Shown here: one piece after another, positions 1 to 8,275 of the stretch
Layout of the letters: every line of letters begins with the position of its first letter
Position numbering within the stretch: position 1 is the stretch's first letter
Source of the DNA: Pseudomonadota bacterium
GTDB lineage: Bacteria > Pseudomonadota > Gammaproteobacteria > Steroidobacterales > Woeseiaceae
NCBI GenBank assembly: GCA_022572185.1
Contig: JACZWL010000005.1
Location: forward strand, 41,444-105,443
Length of the DNA stretch: 64,000 bases
Direction: 5' to 3'
Made by a program: the position numbers and the translations under genes
Notes under the pieces: generated by a model
The model's input: only the letters and a program-made list of their open reading frames with translations
Told to the model about the DNA's origin: nothing
Databases searched by the model: none

Positions 1-140
1 GTTGCATCCATGACCGGGAGCTTCGATTCGATCTGCGAACCAAGTCACAGAATAGGGCGGGTCCATCCGCTCATAGTGTGTTTTAGCATTATATTTCGGG
101 AAGCTCTATTTAATTGTTCGATCCCGACGGGGCAGGCTCT

Positions 141-584
141 ATGCGATTGATTACGGCATGCATGGTGTGCGCGTTGCTCACTGCCTGCGGAGGCCCTTCT
201 GCCGGGCCCGAAGAGGCGCTCCGCCATTGGGTTGCCAACGCAGAAAGCGCCGCCGAGGGCCTGGACCGCCGAAGCCTGATGGCTACGATCTCGGAGAACT
301 ATGCGGATGCCAGGGGCAATGACCGAGATGCAATCGATAAGATTCTGCGTCTCTATTTTTTGCGCCAGAAGGCAATTGTGCTGGTATTGAAAATAGACGA
401 GATGACAATTACGGATGATACAGCCGCCGAAATCTTGCTTACAGTCGCCGGCGTCGGAACGACGAGCCGTGCGCTCGGCGTCAATGCCGACGCCTACCAG
501 TTTTCTCTGGAGCTGGAGATGGACGATGACGAATGGATGCTCATCGGTGCTCGCTGGGGAGAACTGGGGCAGAAGCTTCATTGA
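141..584 (+). CDS. Small secreted lipoprotein, unknown function
   Basis: About 147 residues. The N-terminus (MRLITACMVCALLTAC) is a classic lipoprotein signal with a lipobox-like LLTAC, so the ATG at 141 is preferred over an upstream in-frame TTG at 114 that would spoil the signal peptide. The mature part is acidic and soluble, with helical stretches and the end of a possible NTF2-like fold (YQFSLELEMDDDEWMLIGARW); that fold is only a guess. It is followed 22 bp later by a second lipoprotein gene on the same strand, so the two probably form an envelope operon. No catalytic motif is seen. Confidence 0.7.
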   Translation: MRLITACMVCALLTACGGPSAGPEEALRHWVANAESAAEGLDRRSLMATISENYADARGNDRDAIDKILRLYFLRQKAIVLVLKIDEMTITDDTAAEILLTVAGVGTTSRALGVNADAYQFSLELEMDDDEWMLIGARWGELGQKLH

Positions 585-606
585 GCATCGCAAGGCCGGG
601 GTAAAT

Positions 607-1074
607 ATGAATAGTCAAAACTTTGGATTAAGAACCGCATCGTTTGTTGCCATTGTTGCGATGTCTGGCTGTGCCGGAATGGATGCAGTGATCAGCTCGC
701 CTTCCGTCAGGCTCACGAGCGTCGAGATTACGGACGTCGACTTTCACCGGCAAACTTTCCTGCTTGGCTTCGATGTCAGCAACCCGAATCCGTTTCCGCT
801 ACCGATCAAGTCGGTACGATATCGCGTCCGGCTCGGAGATCAGCGATTCGCCAGCGGAGAGACGCGGGGAAATTTCACCGTGCCGTCGGATGGTAACGGC
901 CAATTCATGATCAGCGTGGAACTGGATCTGCTGAGAACGACTTCACAACTCTCGTCACTCATTGGAACCGGCATGCGCAGGAATATGGATTACGAGTTGA
1001 GCGGAAGTTTTGCCGTCGATATTCCTTTTGCCAAACCATTGGCGTTTTCCAGTAGCGGGCGCATTGAATTGTAG
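607..1074 (+). CDS. LEA2/WHy-domain lipoprotein
   Basis: About 155 residues, starting at the ATG at 607 because this gives a lipoprotein signal (VAIVAMSGCAG). The mature part has the LEA type-2 (water stress and hypersensitive response) pattern: a beta-sandwich with DFHRQTFLLGFDVSNPNPFPLPI, where the V-x-N-P-N-P-(F/L)-P-L core is diagnostic. Bacterial members are periplasmic or outer-membrane lipoproteins linked loosely to desiccation and envelope stress. It lies just downstream of another small lipoprotein gene and probably shares its transcript. The biochemical role is unknown. Confidence 0.8.
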   Translation: MNSQNFGLRTASFVAIVAMSGCAGMDAVISSPSVRLTSVEITDVDFHRQTFLLGFDVSNPNPFPLPIKSVRYRVRLGDQRFASGETRGNFTVPSDGNGQFMISVELDLLRTTSQLSSLIGTGMRRNMDYELSGSFAVDIPFAKPLAFSSSGRIEL

Positions 1075-1133
1075 GCAGCCGGATTGTAGAAACGAATTCT
1101 GGTTCGCAACGGATATTTCCACCGCGCAGACCC

Positions 1134-1874
1134 TTAGCTGACTGCACCGCCGGCGGCGACAATGTCCTGTCCGGTAATCCAACGCGCCTGGTCCGAGACA
1201 AGAAACGCCACGATATCGGCAATATCCTCCGGCGCGCCGACGCGGTTGAAAGGCGACATTGCCCGGGCGTGTTGCTTAGCGGCTTCCGACGCGTCCTGAA
1301 ACATGCCGGGTTCCACTGGTCCGGGGCTGATTGAGTTCACCGTAATTCCCTGCGGCCCGAATTCCTGGGCGCCAATTCTGGCGAACACTCTCGCTGACGC
1401 GCGGGTCGCGGCATACAAAGCGGTGCCGGGACGGCTGAGTTGTGCGAGGATTGATGAGATGTTGATGATTCGACCGCCCTCGCCAATTCTCTTCGCCGCT
1501 TCCTGCATACAGAAAAGATAGCCTTTGGTGTTAACCGCGAAAGCGCTTTCGTAGTCTTCCTCGGAAATCTCGCTGATGCTTTTTTGTATGCCCACGCCGG
1601 CGTTATTAATAAGTATATCGAGCCGGCCATATGTGTCATCGATGCCGGCGAACATCGCCCTGATCTGCGCGGTGTCGGAAATGTCAGCTTTGAATGTACG
1701 TGCCTCGCTGCCGGCAGCGGCCACGAGGCGAGCCGTTTCGGTGATGCCTTTGAGGTTGCTGCCATAGTGGCCTGCGATGGCGGCGCCCTGCGACGCAAGC
1801 TTCACCGCAATCGCACGCCCGATGGCGCCCGAAGCGCCGGTTATAAGTGCCACCCTGCCCTCAAGTTGACTCAC
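1134..1874 (-). CDS. Short-chain dehydrogenase/reductase (FabG-like) with YxxxR active site
   Basis: 246 residues, the usual length for a classical SDR. It has the cofactor motif TGASGAIG near residue 13, NNAG near residue 90, a Ser in INISS, the family motif SPGPVEPGMF and a C-terminal substrate loop. The catalytic Tyr is present, but the Lys of the YxxxK motif is Arg here (YAATR). I checked the codon on the minus strand and it reads CGC. The protein is likely an NAD(P)-dependent oxidoreductase, though the swap may reduce activity or mark a divergent subfamily. It sits downstream of the EncFtn gene on the same strand (50 bp gap). Substrate unknown. Confidence 0.85.
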   Translation of the reverse strand: MSQLEGRVALITGASGAIGRAIAVKLASQGAAIAGHYGSNLKGITETARLVAAAGSEARTFKADISDTAQIRAMFAGIDDTYGRLDILINNAGVGIQKSISEISEEDYESAFAVNTKGYLFCMQEAAKRIGEGGRIINISSILAQLSRPGTALYAATRASARVFARIGAQEFGPQGITVNSISPGPVEPGMFQDASEAAKQHARAMSPFNRVGAPEDIADIVAFLVSDQARWITGQDIVAAGGAVS

Positions 1875-1923
1875 GCCAACCCCCCTTTGAAACGGACGAC
1901 CAGCAACTTGCCACGTGACCAGA

Positions 1924-2211
1924 TTACTCGTGAGCTATCGGTTTGTCGGTAAACAGGATGTCCTTTAGCTCGGCATCAAACGTCGAATCCCTACGGCGAA
2001 TCCACTCAAGGACCATTGCCGCGTGCTCCTTTTCCTCGTCCCGGTTGTGCGCAAGAATCGCCGCGAGGTCAGCATCTCTGCACGCGTCAACCCGCTGGTT
2101 GTACCAATCGGTGGCTTCCAGTTCCTCCATAAGGGAGGTAATTGCGCGGTGCATATCTCTGGTGTCGTCAGATAGCTCGTCGATGGGTTCGTGATAACCC
2201 TCGTTTGCCAT
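1924..2211 (-). CDS. Encapsulated-ferritin-like protein (EncFtn family), no encapsulin nearby
   Basis: 95 residues. The two-helix EncFtn pattern is clear: MEELEATDWYNQRVDA followed by AILAHNRDEEKEHAAM and EWIRRRD. It has the ferroxidase ExxH (Glu60, His63) and the acidic ligands in MEELEA. EncFtn proteins form annular decamers that build a di-iron ferroxidase site at the dimer interface and usually load iron inside an encapsulin shell. Here no encapsulin gene is adjacent, and the protein ends (LFTDKPIAHE) without the C-terminal encapsulin-targeting peptide. The ATG at 2211 follows GGGAG at a good distance; an upstream TTG at 2226 is less likely. It may be a free ferroxidase or a remnant cargo gene. 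Confidence 0.9.
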   Translation of the reverse strand: MANEGYHEPIDELSDDTRDMHRAITSLMEELEATDWYNQRVDACRDADLAAILAHNRDEEKEHAAMVLEWIRRRDSTFDAELKDILFTDKPIAHE

Positions 2212-2378
2212 GATGTGTTCTCCCAAATGAGGCTTTCCTCATTCTGTCAGATTTTTGTCGGCGTTACGCAATACCGGGAAATTTTATCTGCCGCCGGTGA
2301 ATCAGGAGCAGGCGGTGCAATCGGTAATCAACGATCTGCGCGGATAATCATCGAAAAGCGAACTGCCGCAATTGCGGG

Positions 2379-4424
2379 CTACGAGTCTGCGGAGGGCAGT
2401 CTTATTTGAAACATGACGCCACCGTCAATGTTATCGGCACTGATCGAGCCGCCGTGGCCTTCGGCAATAAGTCGGGCGATAAACAATCCCAGCCCCAGGT
2501 GTTTGTCTCTGTTGTTGTCTCTTACGGATACCATCGAATCGAACAACTGACTCAGCATCTTATCAGGCAGTGGTGGACCGGGATTCGATACCGTCACGAT
2601 CACCTCACTTGCGTCGGATGTCAGCGTAATGTCTATCTGGTCGCCGTGAGCGCTGAATTCCACGGCGTTTTCCACAAGCTTGTCGAGCATTTGAATGATC
2701 AACTCTGGCGCGCCTTCGATAGTGGCGTCAGCTGACTCCGAACTTAGCGAGAAGTGCCTCTCCGGATAGGCGTCGCCGTATGCGGCGATGGTTGATGTGA
2801 GCGCATCGTGCAGATTGAATCGCTCGAGTTCCGGGTCTTCCATGAGTTCTTCTACCTTGCTTGCTTCACTCATCGCGTTCAGGATTTTTTGTAACCGTTT
2901 CGCGCCGTCTTTTGCGCGCGCGGTGTAGCTGGCAGCTTCGTCTGTCAGCGGTTCGTGCTCCAGGTTTTCGAGTGATGAAGTAACTATGGTCAAAGGCGTT
3001 CGCAGTTCATGCGACAGCCTGGCTGCCAGGGAACGCAAATACTCGTTGTAGTTGCCGAGCCGTTGCAGGACGCTCGCAAAACTGCGTGAGAGATCGCCGA
3101 TTTCGTCGTTTGCATACGCACTCGGGAGGTCCACGTGCACCTTATCCTCGTCAAGCGCAGTTTCGGCCGCGCTGCTAAGGCGCCGAATCCTCAGAGACAG
3201 CCAGTTCGAGTAGCCAAGAAGCGCGGCTGCCACAGCAAGTGTCGCGAACAGCGTGAAGTTCATCAGCCTCGTTAATGCCTGGCTGGTCAGGCTGAGGATT
3301 GCGTCGGTGCCCTGCTGGAGAATGACGACGCCTGTTTGTACATTACCGGACCAGACCGGTTGCGCCACGGCGACGATAGCACGGCCGTCACTGCGGCTAC
3401 GGAACCAGCTCGTCGCTTGCGTAGCATTCAATGCCTGCGCGACGTAGTTCTGCTGCTCGCGGCCCGAAGGATCGGGTTCTGCGAGAAGCGCCTCTTCGCC
3501 CGGTTCCAAAAGCATGTTGTAGGCTATGCGCATCCAGCGTGACGAACCTTGTCCTGCCTCCTGGTCCGACCGGAAAAGCGAGATGTCGCCTGCCTGGGCC
3601 AGCCGCCATCCGGTCCGGTCAGTCACGATGAGTCGCAGGCCGGGCTGGACGTAACCTGCAACCACGCTCTGGAGCAGCGGAGACGCAGTGACAAATCGCC
3701 CCGGCAGCCGGCTGCCAAAGCTCGAGCTGCGAATACCGGGGTCATGCGCGCTTTTCGTGTTTGTAACAACGATACCAAGGTGTGAATCGAGCAGGCGTCG
3801 CGGCAGACGTGCTTCGAGTCGATAACCGGATGCGGTGTCCTGCCAGACCGCGAGAATTCTTGGTTCAGAGAAGCGCCGACCGTCCGTTTGGACTGTGGCT
3901 ACCAGGGATCCTGGCGCCTCGGCGGCAAATTCGAATAACGAGGTGAGATCGGTGCCGTCACTGGCTACCAGCACGATTCGATCGGAGAAGGCCTCCACCG
4001 CGTCGTCGTTGGCGCCGGCATCCACAGACGCGTAAACGATGTTGTCGTCGCGGACATCAACAAACAGAAAAGCATGCTGTCCGCGAATGCCGAATGCGAA
4101 CAAAATCGGCCCATCGACGCCCCGCATCGTTCTCGCCGACTCGGGCGAAATGGTCCAATCGTCGATGTACCCGTCGATCAGGGGAGTTGACGAAAGCGGA
4201 TGGCCGTATAACTGGTTCTCGCCGAATTGACTGGTGGCTGCGGCAATGGAAAATTCATCGGGAAACTGCGACAGGGAATCGGCGATCGCCAGTGCCGTGC
4301 CGGACAGCATATTTTGCTGGCCCTCTCGAAGAGCGGATTCGGTTTCGCGAATGAACTGACAGCCAGCCCATGGTAGCACCAGAGTCAGCAGGCTAACCAA
4401 CAGCAACTGGCGTCGAAGGTTCAT
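2379..4424 (-). CDS. pdsS: Dedicated sortase system sensor histidine kinase
   Basis: 681 residues. An N-terminal membrane segment (residues 6-22) is followed by a large periplasmic region that starts with a CBM9/DOMON-like module (LIDGYIDDW near 83, then beta-rich). A second TM lies at about residues 388-410, then HAMP, HisKA with SHELRTP (His472) and a HATPase with DKLVENAVEFS and GLGLFIARLI. The layout matches the proteobacterial dedicated sortase system histidine kinase family. Its cognate regulator lies just upstream and the sortase with its target is divergent, so it probably controls production of the sortase substrate. The carbohydrate-binding-like input suggests it senses a glycan or envelope signal (inference). 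Confidence 0.9.
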   Translation of the reverse strand: MNLRRQLLLVSLLTLVLPWAGCQFIRETESALREGQQNMLSGTALAIADSLSQFPDEFSIAAATSQFGENQLYGHPLSSTPLIDGYIDDWTISPESARTMRGVDGPILFAFGIRGQHAFLFVDVRDDNIVYASVDAGANDDAVEAFSDRIVLVASDGTDLTSLFEFAAEAPGSLVATVQTDGRRFSEPRILAVWQDTASGYRLEARLPRRLLDSHLGIVVTNTKSAHDPGIRSSSFGSRLPGRFVTASPLLQSVVAGYVQPGLRLIVTDRTGWRLAQAGDISLFRSDQEAGQGSSRWMRIAYNMLLEPGEEALLAEPDPSGREQQNYVAQALNATQATSWFRSRSDGRAIVAVAQPVWSGNVQTGVVILQQGTDAILSLTSQALTRLMNFTLFATLAVAAALLGYSNWLSLRIRRLSSAAETALDEDKVHVDLPSAYANDEIGDLSRSFASVLQRLGNYNEYLRSLAARLSHELRTPLTIVTSSLENLEHEPLTDEAASYTARAKDGAKRLQKILNAMSEASKVEELMEDPELERFNLHDALTSTIAAYGDAYPERHFSLSSESADATIEGAPELIIQMLDKLVENAVEFSAHGDQIDITLTSDASEVIVTVSNPGPPLPDKMLSQLFDSMVSVRDNNRDKHLGLGLFIARLIAEGHGGSISADNIDGGVMFQIRLPSADS

Positions 4425-4451
4425 TTATCCAAAATTACCTGTAGCCGCCTG

Positions 4452-5144
4452 TCAGCCGCTTATCCAGCGATACCCCATGCCATAAACTGTTTCGATGGCC
4501 GCAAAATCCGGATCGATTGCGACAAACTTGCGCCTCACTCTTTTTATATGCGAGGTAATGGTGTTGTCGTCGAGTACCGCCTGTGCCGCGTCCATCAATT
4601 GCTGCCGGCTTTTGACGTGGCCCGGGTAACGGGCGAGCGCATGAATCATCCAGAACTCTGTCAACGTCAGCCCGACCGGCTGGTCTTGCCATCGTACCGT
4701 CATACGGTCGACATCCAGCTCCAGATCACCGCGCGTAATGCGACTTTCCGCGCCTTGCGGTTTCTGCATCGCCTCGAGGCGCCGAAACAACGCGGCGACT
4801 CTCGCCATCAGATGGGGCAGGCTGATGTCCTTTGTCAGGTAGTCGTCGGCCCCCAGACGCAGCCCTGAAACAGCATCGAACTCACTGTCCCTTGCCGTGA
4901 GAAAAATGATCGGCAAATCGCCGGCACGGCTGCGGAGGTCACGGCACAGATCGAAGCCGCCCTCGATATCGTCCTTGAGGTTTATGTCGATGACGACGAG
5001 GTCCGGCAGCCGGGCTTCGAATGCCTCCATTGCAGGTCTGCGGGCGTCGTAGAGCTCAACCGAATAGCCCTCGCGTCGAAAAGCCGCCGCGTAGTTCTCG
5101 CGGATAGCGGCCTCGTCTTCAACAATCGCAATTCGTTTCGACAC
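4452..5144 (-). CDS. pdsR: Dedicated sortase system response regulator (OmpR type)
   Basis: About 230 residues. Receiver with the acidic pair in IAIVEDE, phospho-acceptor Asp53 (LVVIDINL), Thr in FLTARD and Lys in YLTKD. It is followed by a winged-helix OmpR/PhoB DNA-binding domain (TLTEFWMIHAL, ITSHIKRVRRKF, GMGYRW). I chose the GTG at 5144 because GGAG sits seven bases before it; a TTG at 5156 overlaps that Shine-Dalgarno. The kinase gene begins 27 bp downstream. The gene is divergent from the sortase target gene across about 300 bp, so that spacer is the likely binding region. Confidence 0.9.
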   Translation of the reverse strand: MSKRIAIVEDEAAIRENYAAAFRREGYSVELYDARRPAMEAFEARLPDLVVIDINLKDDIEGGFDLCRDLRSRAGDLPIIFLTARDSEFDAVSGLRLGADDYLTKDISLPHLMARVAALFRRLEAMQKPQGAESRITRGDLELDVDRMTVRWQDQPVGLTLTEFWMIHALARYPGHVKSRQQLMDAAQAVLDDNTITSHIKRVRRKFVAIDPDFAAIETVYGMGYRWISG

Positions 5145-5156
5145 GGTTTGCTCCAA

Positions 5157-5440
5157 TGATATTAGGCAACTCTGGAACCCAAAGCCTGCGCCTCATGTTC
5201 GGCTGCTACAGGCGCCCTGAAGCCATAATTTGCCACATTATGCCGGTGCATTGCCATGCCAATGGCCGGGCCATGCCTGATCGTGCTGCTGAACTGTGAT
5301 CCATGGCAACAAGGAGTGGGGACATGGATCATCGGGCAGCCGGCGCAACGGACCGCAGGGCGATCAGGAAAAGAGGGCAGTTATCGACCGCGCAGGAAAG
5401 CTGGCACCCTGGTTTGCCCGCCGGGGTCTGCGCAAACCGC
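5157..5440. other. Divergent spacer between sortase regulator and sortase target
   Basis: Non-coding spacer of 284 bp between the minus-strand regulator and the plus-strand target. It should hold both promoters and any binding sites of the response regulator. I see several ATGCC/GGCAT-type short inverted motifs around 5240-5275 (for example GCCATGCCAATGGC) but no convincing sigma-70 pair. An open frame extends into it from the target gene (possible ATG at 5303), but it has no signal peptide until residue 47 and is likely spurious. Confidence 0.4.
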
Positions 5441-7531
5441 ATGAGTGAGCTCATGAAACGGCATGCGTCGTGGCGCTGGATGACGCTCGGCGTACTGCTT
5501 TGCCTGTTGCGGCCAGGCCTGGCCAATACGGTAGCGGAAATCATGTTCGACGACCTGAGGCCCAGCCAGATGCAAAGTGGCAGTCTCCTCTTGCGCATGC
5601 TGTCCGGCTATCGCGTAGCCACGCGAATGAACACGGCTATCGATCTGCAGGTCAGCGGGCTCGTCGCGCACGTATCCGTGCAACAGAGATTCCTGAACGA
5701 TGGCGCGGAATGGGTGGAAGGCATCTATGTGTTTCCATTGCCCGATGACGCGGCTGTCAACCGGCTGCGTATACACATCGGCGAGCGAATTATCGAAGGG
5801 GAGATTCGCGAAAAGGAGAAAGCGAGGAAGGAATACGAACAGGCAAAGATTCAGGGCAAGAAAGCGAGTCTTGTCGAACAGCAGCGAGCAAACCTGTTTA
5901 CAACTTCAATCGCCAATATCGGTCCGGGCGAAGAAGTAACGGTTGAAATAGAGTATCTGCAGACCCTGAAATATGACGAGGGCACATTCAGCCTTCGGTT
6001 TCCGCTGACGATGACACCGCGTTTCATACCGGGCGCCCCGTTACCGGGCCGCAAAGGTTCGGGCTGGTCGCGGGATACGGCGCGTGTTCCGGACGCATCA
6101 CTGATCACGCCGCCTGTCGTCACGAAATCGAAGGACCATAGAGTCACGCTGAATGCAAGAATCAATGCAGGCGTGCCCCTGGAGATTGTCGCCAGCCGAT
6201 ACCACCCGATCGACGTGCAACAGGTCGGTGACAGCTTCCAGGTGACGCTGATGAATGGTACGGCGGCACTCGATCACGATCTCGAGCTTCTCTGGCGGCC
6301 CGTTCCGGATAAGGCGCCGCGAGCCATGGTCTTCTCTGAAATGCGGAAGGGTGAGCCGTACGTCCTGCTGATGTTGCTGCCGCCGAACGAAACCATCGCT
6401 GACTCTGTCGTCATGCCTCGTGAGCTGATCTTCGTCATCGACACATCGGGTTCCATGCACGGGACCTCAATTGAGCAAGCGAAAAGGGCGTTACTCCTTG
6501 CGCTTGATGGCTTGAAGCCGGCAGATCGTTTCAATGTCATTCAGTTCAATTCGGTTACCCGGTCCATTTTTCCGCACAGCGTCATGGCAGATCCCGGAAC
6601 CGTACGAACGGCCGAGGCTTATGTGCGCGGTCTCAAAGCGAATGGTGGCACCAATATGCGCCCGGCACTTGAGAAAGCACTGCGGAGCGCCGCCAGCGAG
6701 ACTCACTTGCGACAGATCGTTTTCATGACGGACGGCAGCGTCGGCAATGAGCAGGAGCTTTACACGCTTATCGAGCGGGATCTCGGTCAGGCGCGTTTGT
6801 TTACCGTGGGCATCGGATCGGCCCCTAACGGCTGGTTTATGCGCAAAGCGGCCGAGGCCGGGCGGGGAACATACACCTATATCAGTGCACTGCACGAGAT
6901 AGACGAAAAAATGGAACGGCTGATCCGTAAGCTGGAAAAGCCGCAGGTCACAGATATACGGATCCAGTGGCCGGACGGACTCAATCCAGTCAGTTATCCG
7001 GAAGCCATTCCGGATCTGTACGCCGGCGAACCGATCGTTATCAAAGCGCGGCTCGAAAACCGGCCGCGGCCGGGGGATCTCATCAGAATTAGCGGCGATT
7101 CCGCGGACGGAACCTGGGGTAGTGAATTGCCGCTTGCCGGGGTAAGCGACAGCCCGGGTGTTGCGGCGCTCTGGGCGCGGGCCCGAATCGAATCACTCCT
7201 GGACGACGAGCGGCGTGGCAGGGATCCGGCCGAAACCAGGACAGCTGTTGTGAAAACCGCGCTCGAACATCACCTTGTCAGCAAGTTCACGAGCCTGGTG
7301 GCAGTGGACAAAACGCCGCAGCGGCCACTCTCGGCAAGCCTCGACAAAGAGCAGGTTCCCGACCTCTTGCCCTACGGGCAAAGTCAGCAGGCGATATTCG
7401 GCTTCCCGGCAACCGCGACCAATGCCCCGATGCAGCGCCTGATCGGTGTTGCCAGTTTGCTTGCCGCGCTGCTTCTACTTGCGCTTGCGCGTATTCAGGG
7501 ATCAGTTCGTGAACTGCCGGCCGCTTCTTAG
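5441..7531 (+). CDS. Marine proteobacterial sortase target protein (VIT + VWA domains)
   Basis: About 696 residues. Starting at the ATG at 5441 (ATG at 5453 is the alternative) gives a signal peptide (WMTLGVLLCLLRPGLA). A vault/inter-alpha-trypsin (VIT) domain spans roughly residues 35-165 and a von Willebrand A domain roughly 326-495, with an intact MIDAS DTSGS at 334-338. The C-terminus is a cell-wall sorting-type signal: FPATATNA at 655-662, a hydrophobic helix, then a short basic tail. The usual motif in this family is LPxTA, so Phe replaces Leu. The sortase should cleave before or at the Thr and attach the protein to an unknown surface acceptor. The sortase gene overlaps its 3' end. Confidence 0.92.
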   Translation: MSELMKRHASWRWMTLGVLLCLLRPGLANTVAEIMFDDLRPSQMQSGSLLLRMLSGYRVATRMNTAIDLQVSGLVAHVSVQQRFLNDGAEWVEGIYVFPLPDDAAVNRLRIHIGERIIEGEIREKEKARKEYEQAKIQGKKASLVEQQRANLFTTSIANIGPGEEVTVEIEYLQTLKYDEGTFSLRFPLTMTPRFIPGAPLPGRKGSGWSRDTARVPDASLITPPVVTKSKDHRVTLNARINAGVPLEIVASRYHPIDVQQVGDSFQVTLMNGTAALDHDLELLWRPVPDKAPRAMVFSEMRKGEPYVLLMLLPPNETIADSVVMPRELIFVIDTSGSMHGTSIEQAKRALLLALDGLKPADRFNVIQFNSVTRSIFPHSVMADPGTVRTAEAYVRGLKANGGTNMRPALEKALRSAASETHLRQIVFMTDGSVGNEQELYTLIERDLGQARLFTVGIGSAPNGWFMRKAAEAGRGTYTYISALHEIDEKMERLIRKLEKPQVTDIRIQWPDGLNPVSYPEAIPDLYAGEPIVIKARLENRPRPGDLIRISGDSADGTWGSELPLAGVSDSPGVAALWARARIESLLDDERRGRDPAETRTAVVKTALEHHLVSKFTSLVAVDKTPQRPLSASLDKEQVPDLLPYGQSQQAIFGFPATATNAPMQRLIGVASLLAALLLLALARIQGSVRELPAAS

Positions 7532-8099
7532 GTTTCGAGCGAGCCATATTGTCGTGGCCTGCTTGCTCTGCTTTGGATTCTGGCAGTTCGGGCAGGGGGC
7601 CTATATTCCCGCCAAAGCCTGGCTCGCGCAGGAACTCATGCAACGTGCGTGGCGGCGCGCGGGATCCGGCGAGGAACATGCGCCGCCTTGGCCCTGGGCC
7701 GATACCTGGCCCGTCGCGCGGCTGACTGCAAGGGGCGGCGATATTGACCTGATCATACTTGAAGGGGGTTCCGGCAGAACGCTGGCGTTCGCCCCCGGCC
7801 ACCTGAGCGCAAGCGTTCTGCCCGGTGAGACTGGCAACAGCATTATCGCCGGACATCGCGACACCCACTTTCAGTTTTTGCAATACCTGAAGAAAGGCGA
7901 ATCGATAATGCTCGAAACGACGAAAGGCCGTAAGCACCTTTATCAGGTTACCGGTATCGACGTGGTCGACGCCCGTCGCGGTAGCCTGGTTCTGGATACA
8001 GAGTCCCCGATGTTGAGCCTTGTCACCTGCTATCCGTTCGCTGCGCCCCAAGTGGGCGGGCCAATGCGCTACGTCGTTACCGCGAAGATGCTTTTCTGA
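7509..8099 (+). CDS. Class GN (proteobacterial) sortase
   Basis: 196 residues from a GTG at 7509, chosen because CAGGGA lies nine bases upstream; the start overlaps the target gene by 23 bp, so translation is probably coupled. An N-terminal membrane anchor (HIVVACLLCFGFWQF) precedes the sortase barrel. The catalytic triad is visible: His116 in AGHRDTHF, Cys174 in LVTCYPF (TLxTC motif) and Arg187 in PMRYVV. This is the single-target sortase of Gram-negative bacteria. It lacks a Gram-positive-style peptidoglycan bridge acceptor, so its nucleophile is unknown. It is the enzyme partner of the preceding VIT/VWA protein. Confidence 0.93.
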   Translation: MNCRPLLRFRASHIVVACLLCFGFWQFGQGAYIPAKAWLAQELMQRAWRRAGSGEEHAPPWPWADTWPVARLTARGGDIDLIILEGGSGRTLAFAPGHLSASVLPGETGNSIIAGHRDTHFQFLQYLKKGESIMLETTKGRKHLYQVTGIDVVDARRGSLVLDTESPMLSLVTCYPFAAPQVGGPMRYVVTAKMLF

Positions 8100-8140
8100 T
8101 TGATGCTATAGAAAAACAGAAAACAGGGATTGAAGAAAGA

Positions 8141-8206
8141 AAAGCAGGGGTCGAACCGCTGATAATTTGGAGTGCCACAAATTTTGAGCGGTTCGACCCC
8201 TGCTTT
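8141..8206. repeat. REP-like palindrome (perfect 20-bp arms)
   Basis: Left arm 8141-8160 (AAAGCAGGGGTCGAACCGCT) is the exact reverse complement of 8187-8206, with a 26-bp loop. It lies between the sortase stop and the NUDIX stop, so it could also act as a bidirectional transcription stop. The core GGGGTCGAACCG recurs at 8256-8275 and at 55387-55438, which marks a dispersed REP-type family. Such repeats are normally mobilised by a REP-associated tyrosine transposase (RAYT); none is in the window. Confidence 0.85.
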
Positions 8207-8230
8207 CCCCTGGCGTGCCACAAATTCCTG

Positions 8231-8275
8231 GCGCTTCGATCCCTATTTTTTCCTTAGCGGTTCGACCCCTGTTTT
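8231..8275. repeat. Additional REP-like half-sites overlapping NUDIX 3' end
   Basis: 8256-8275 (AGCGGTTCGACCCCTGTTTT) repeats the right arm of the neighbouring palindrome with one change. A more degenerate copy (GCGCTTCGATCCCTATTTTT) lies at about 8231-8250. Each is preceded by a GTGCCACAAATT-like stretch, so the unit is a tandem direct repeat. The 8256-8275 copy supplies the last codons and stop of the minus-strand NUDIX gene. Confidence 0.75.

Noticed and set aside
45..593. Minus-strand open frame of 182 codons
   Set aside because: It mirrors the plus-strand lipoprotein gene, has no ribosome site or family pattern and a composition typical of antisense frames.
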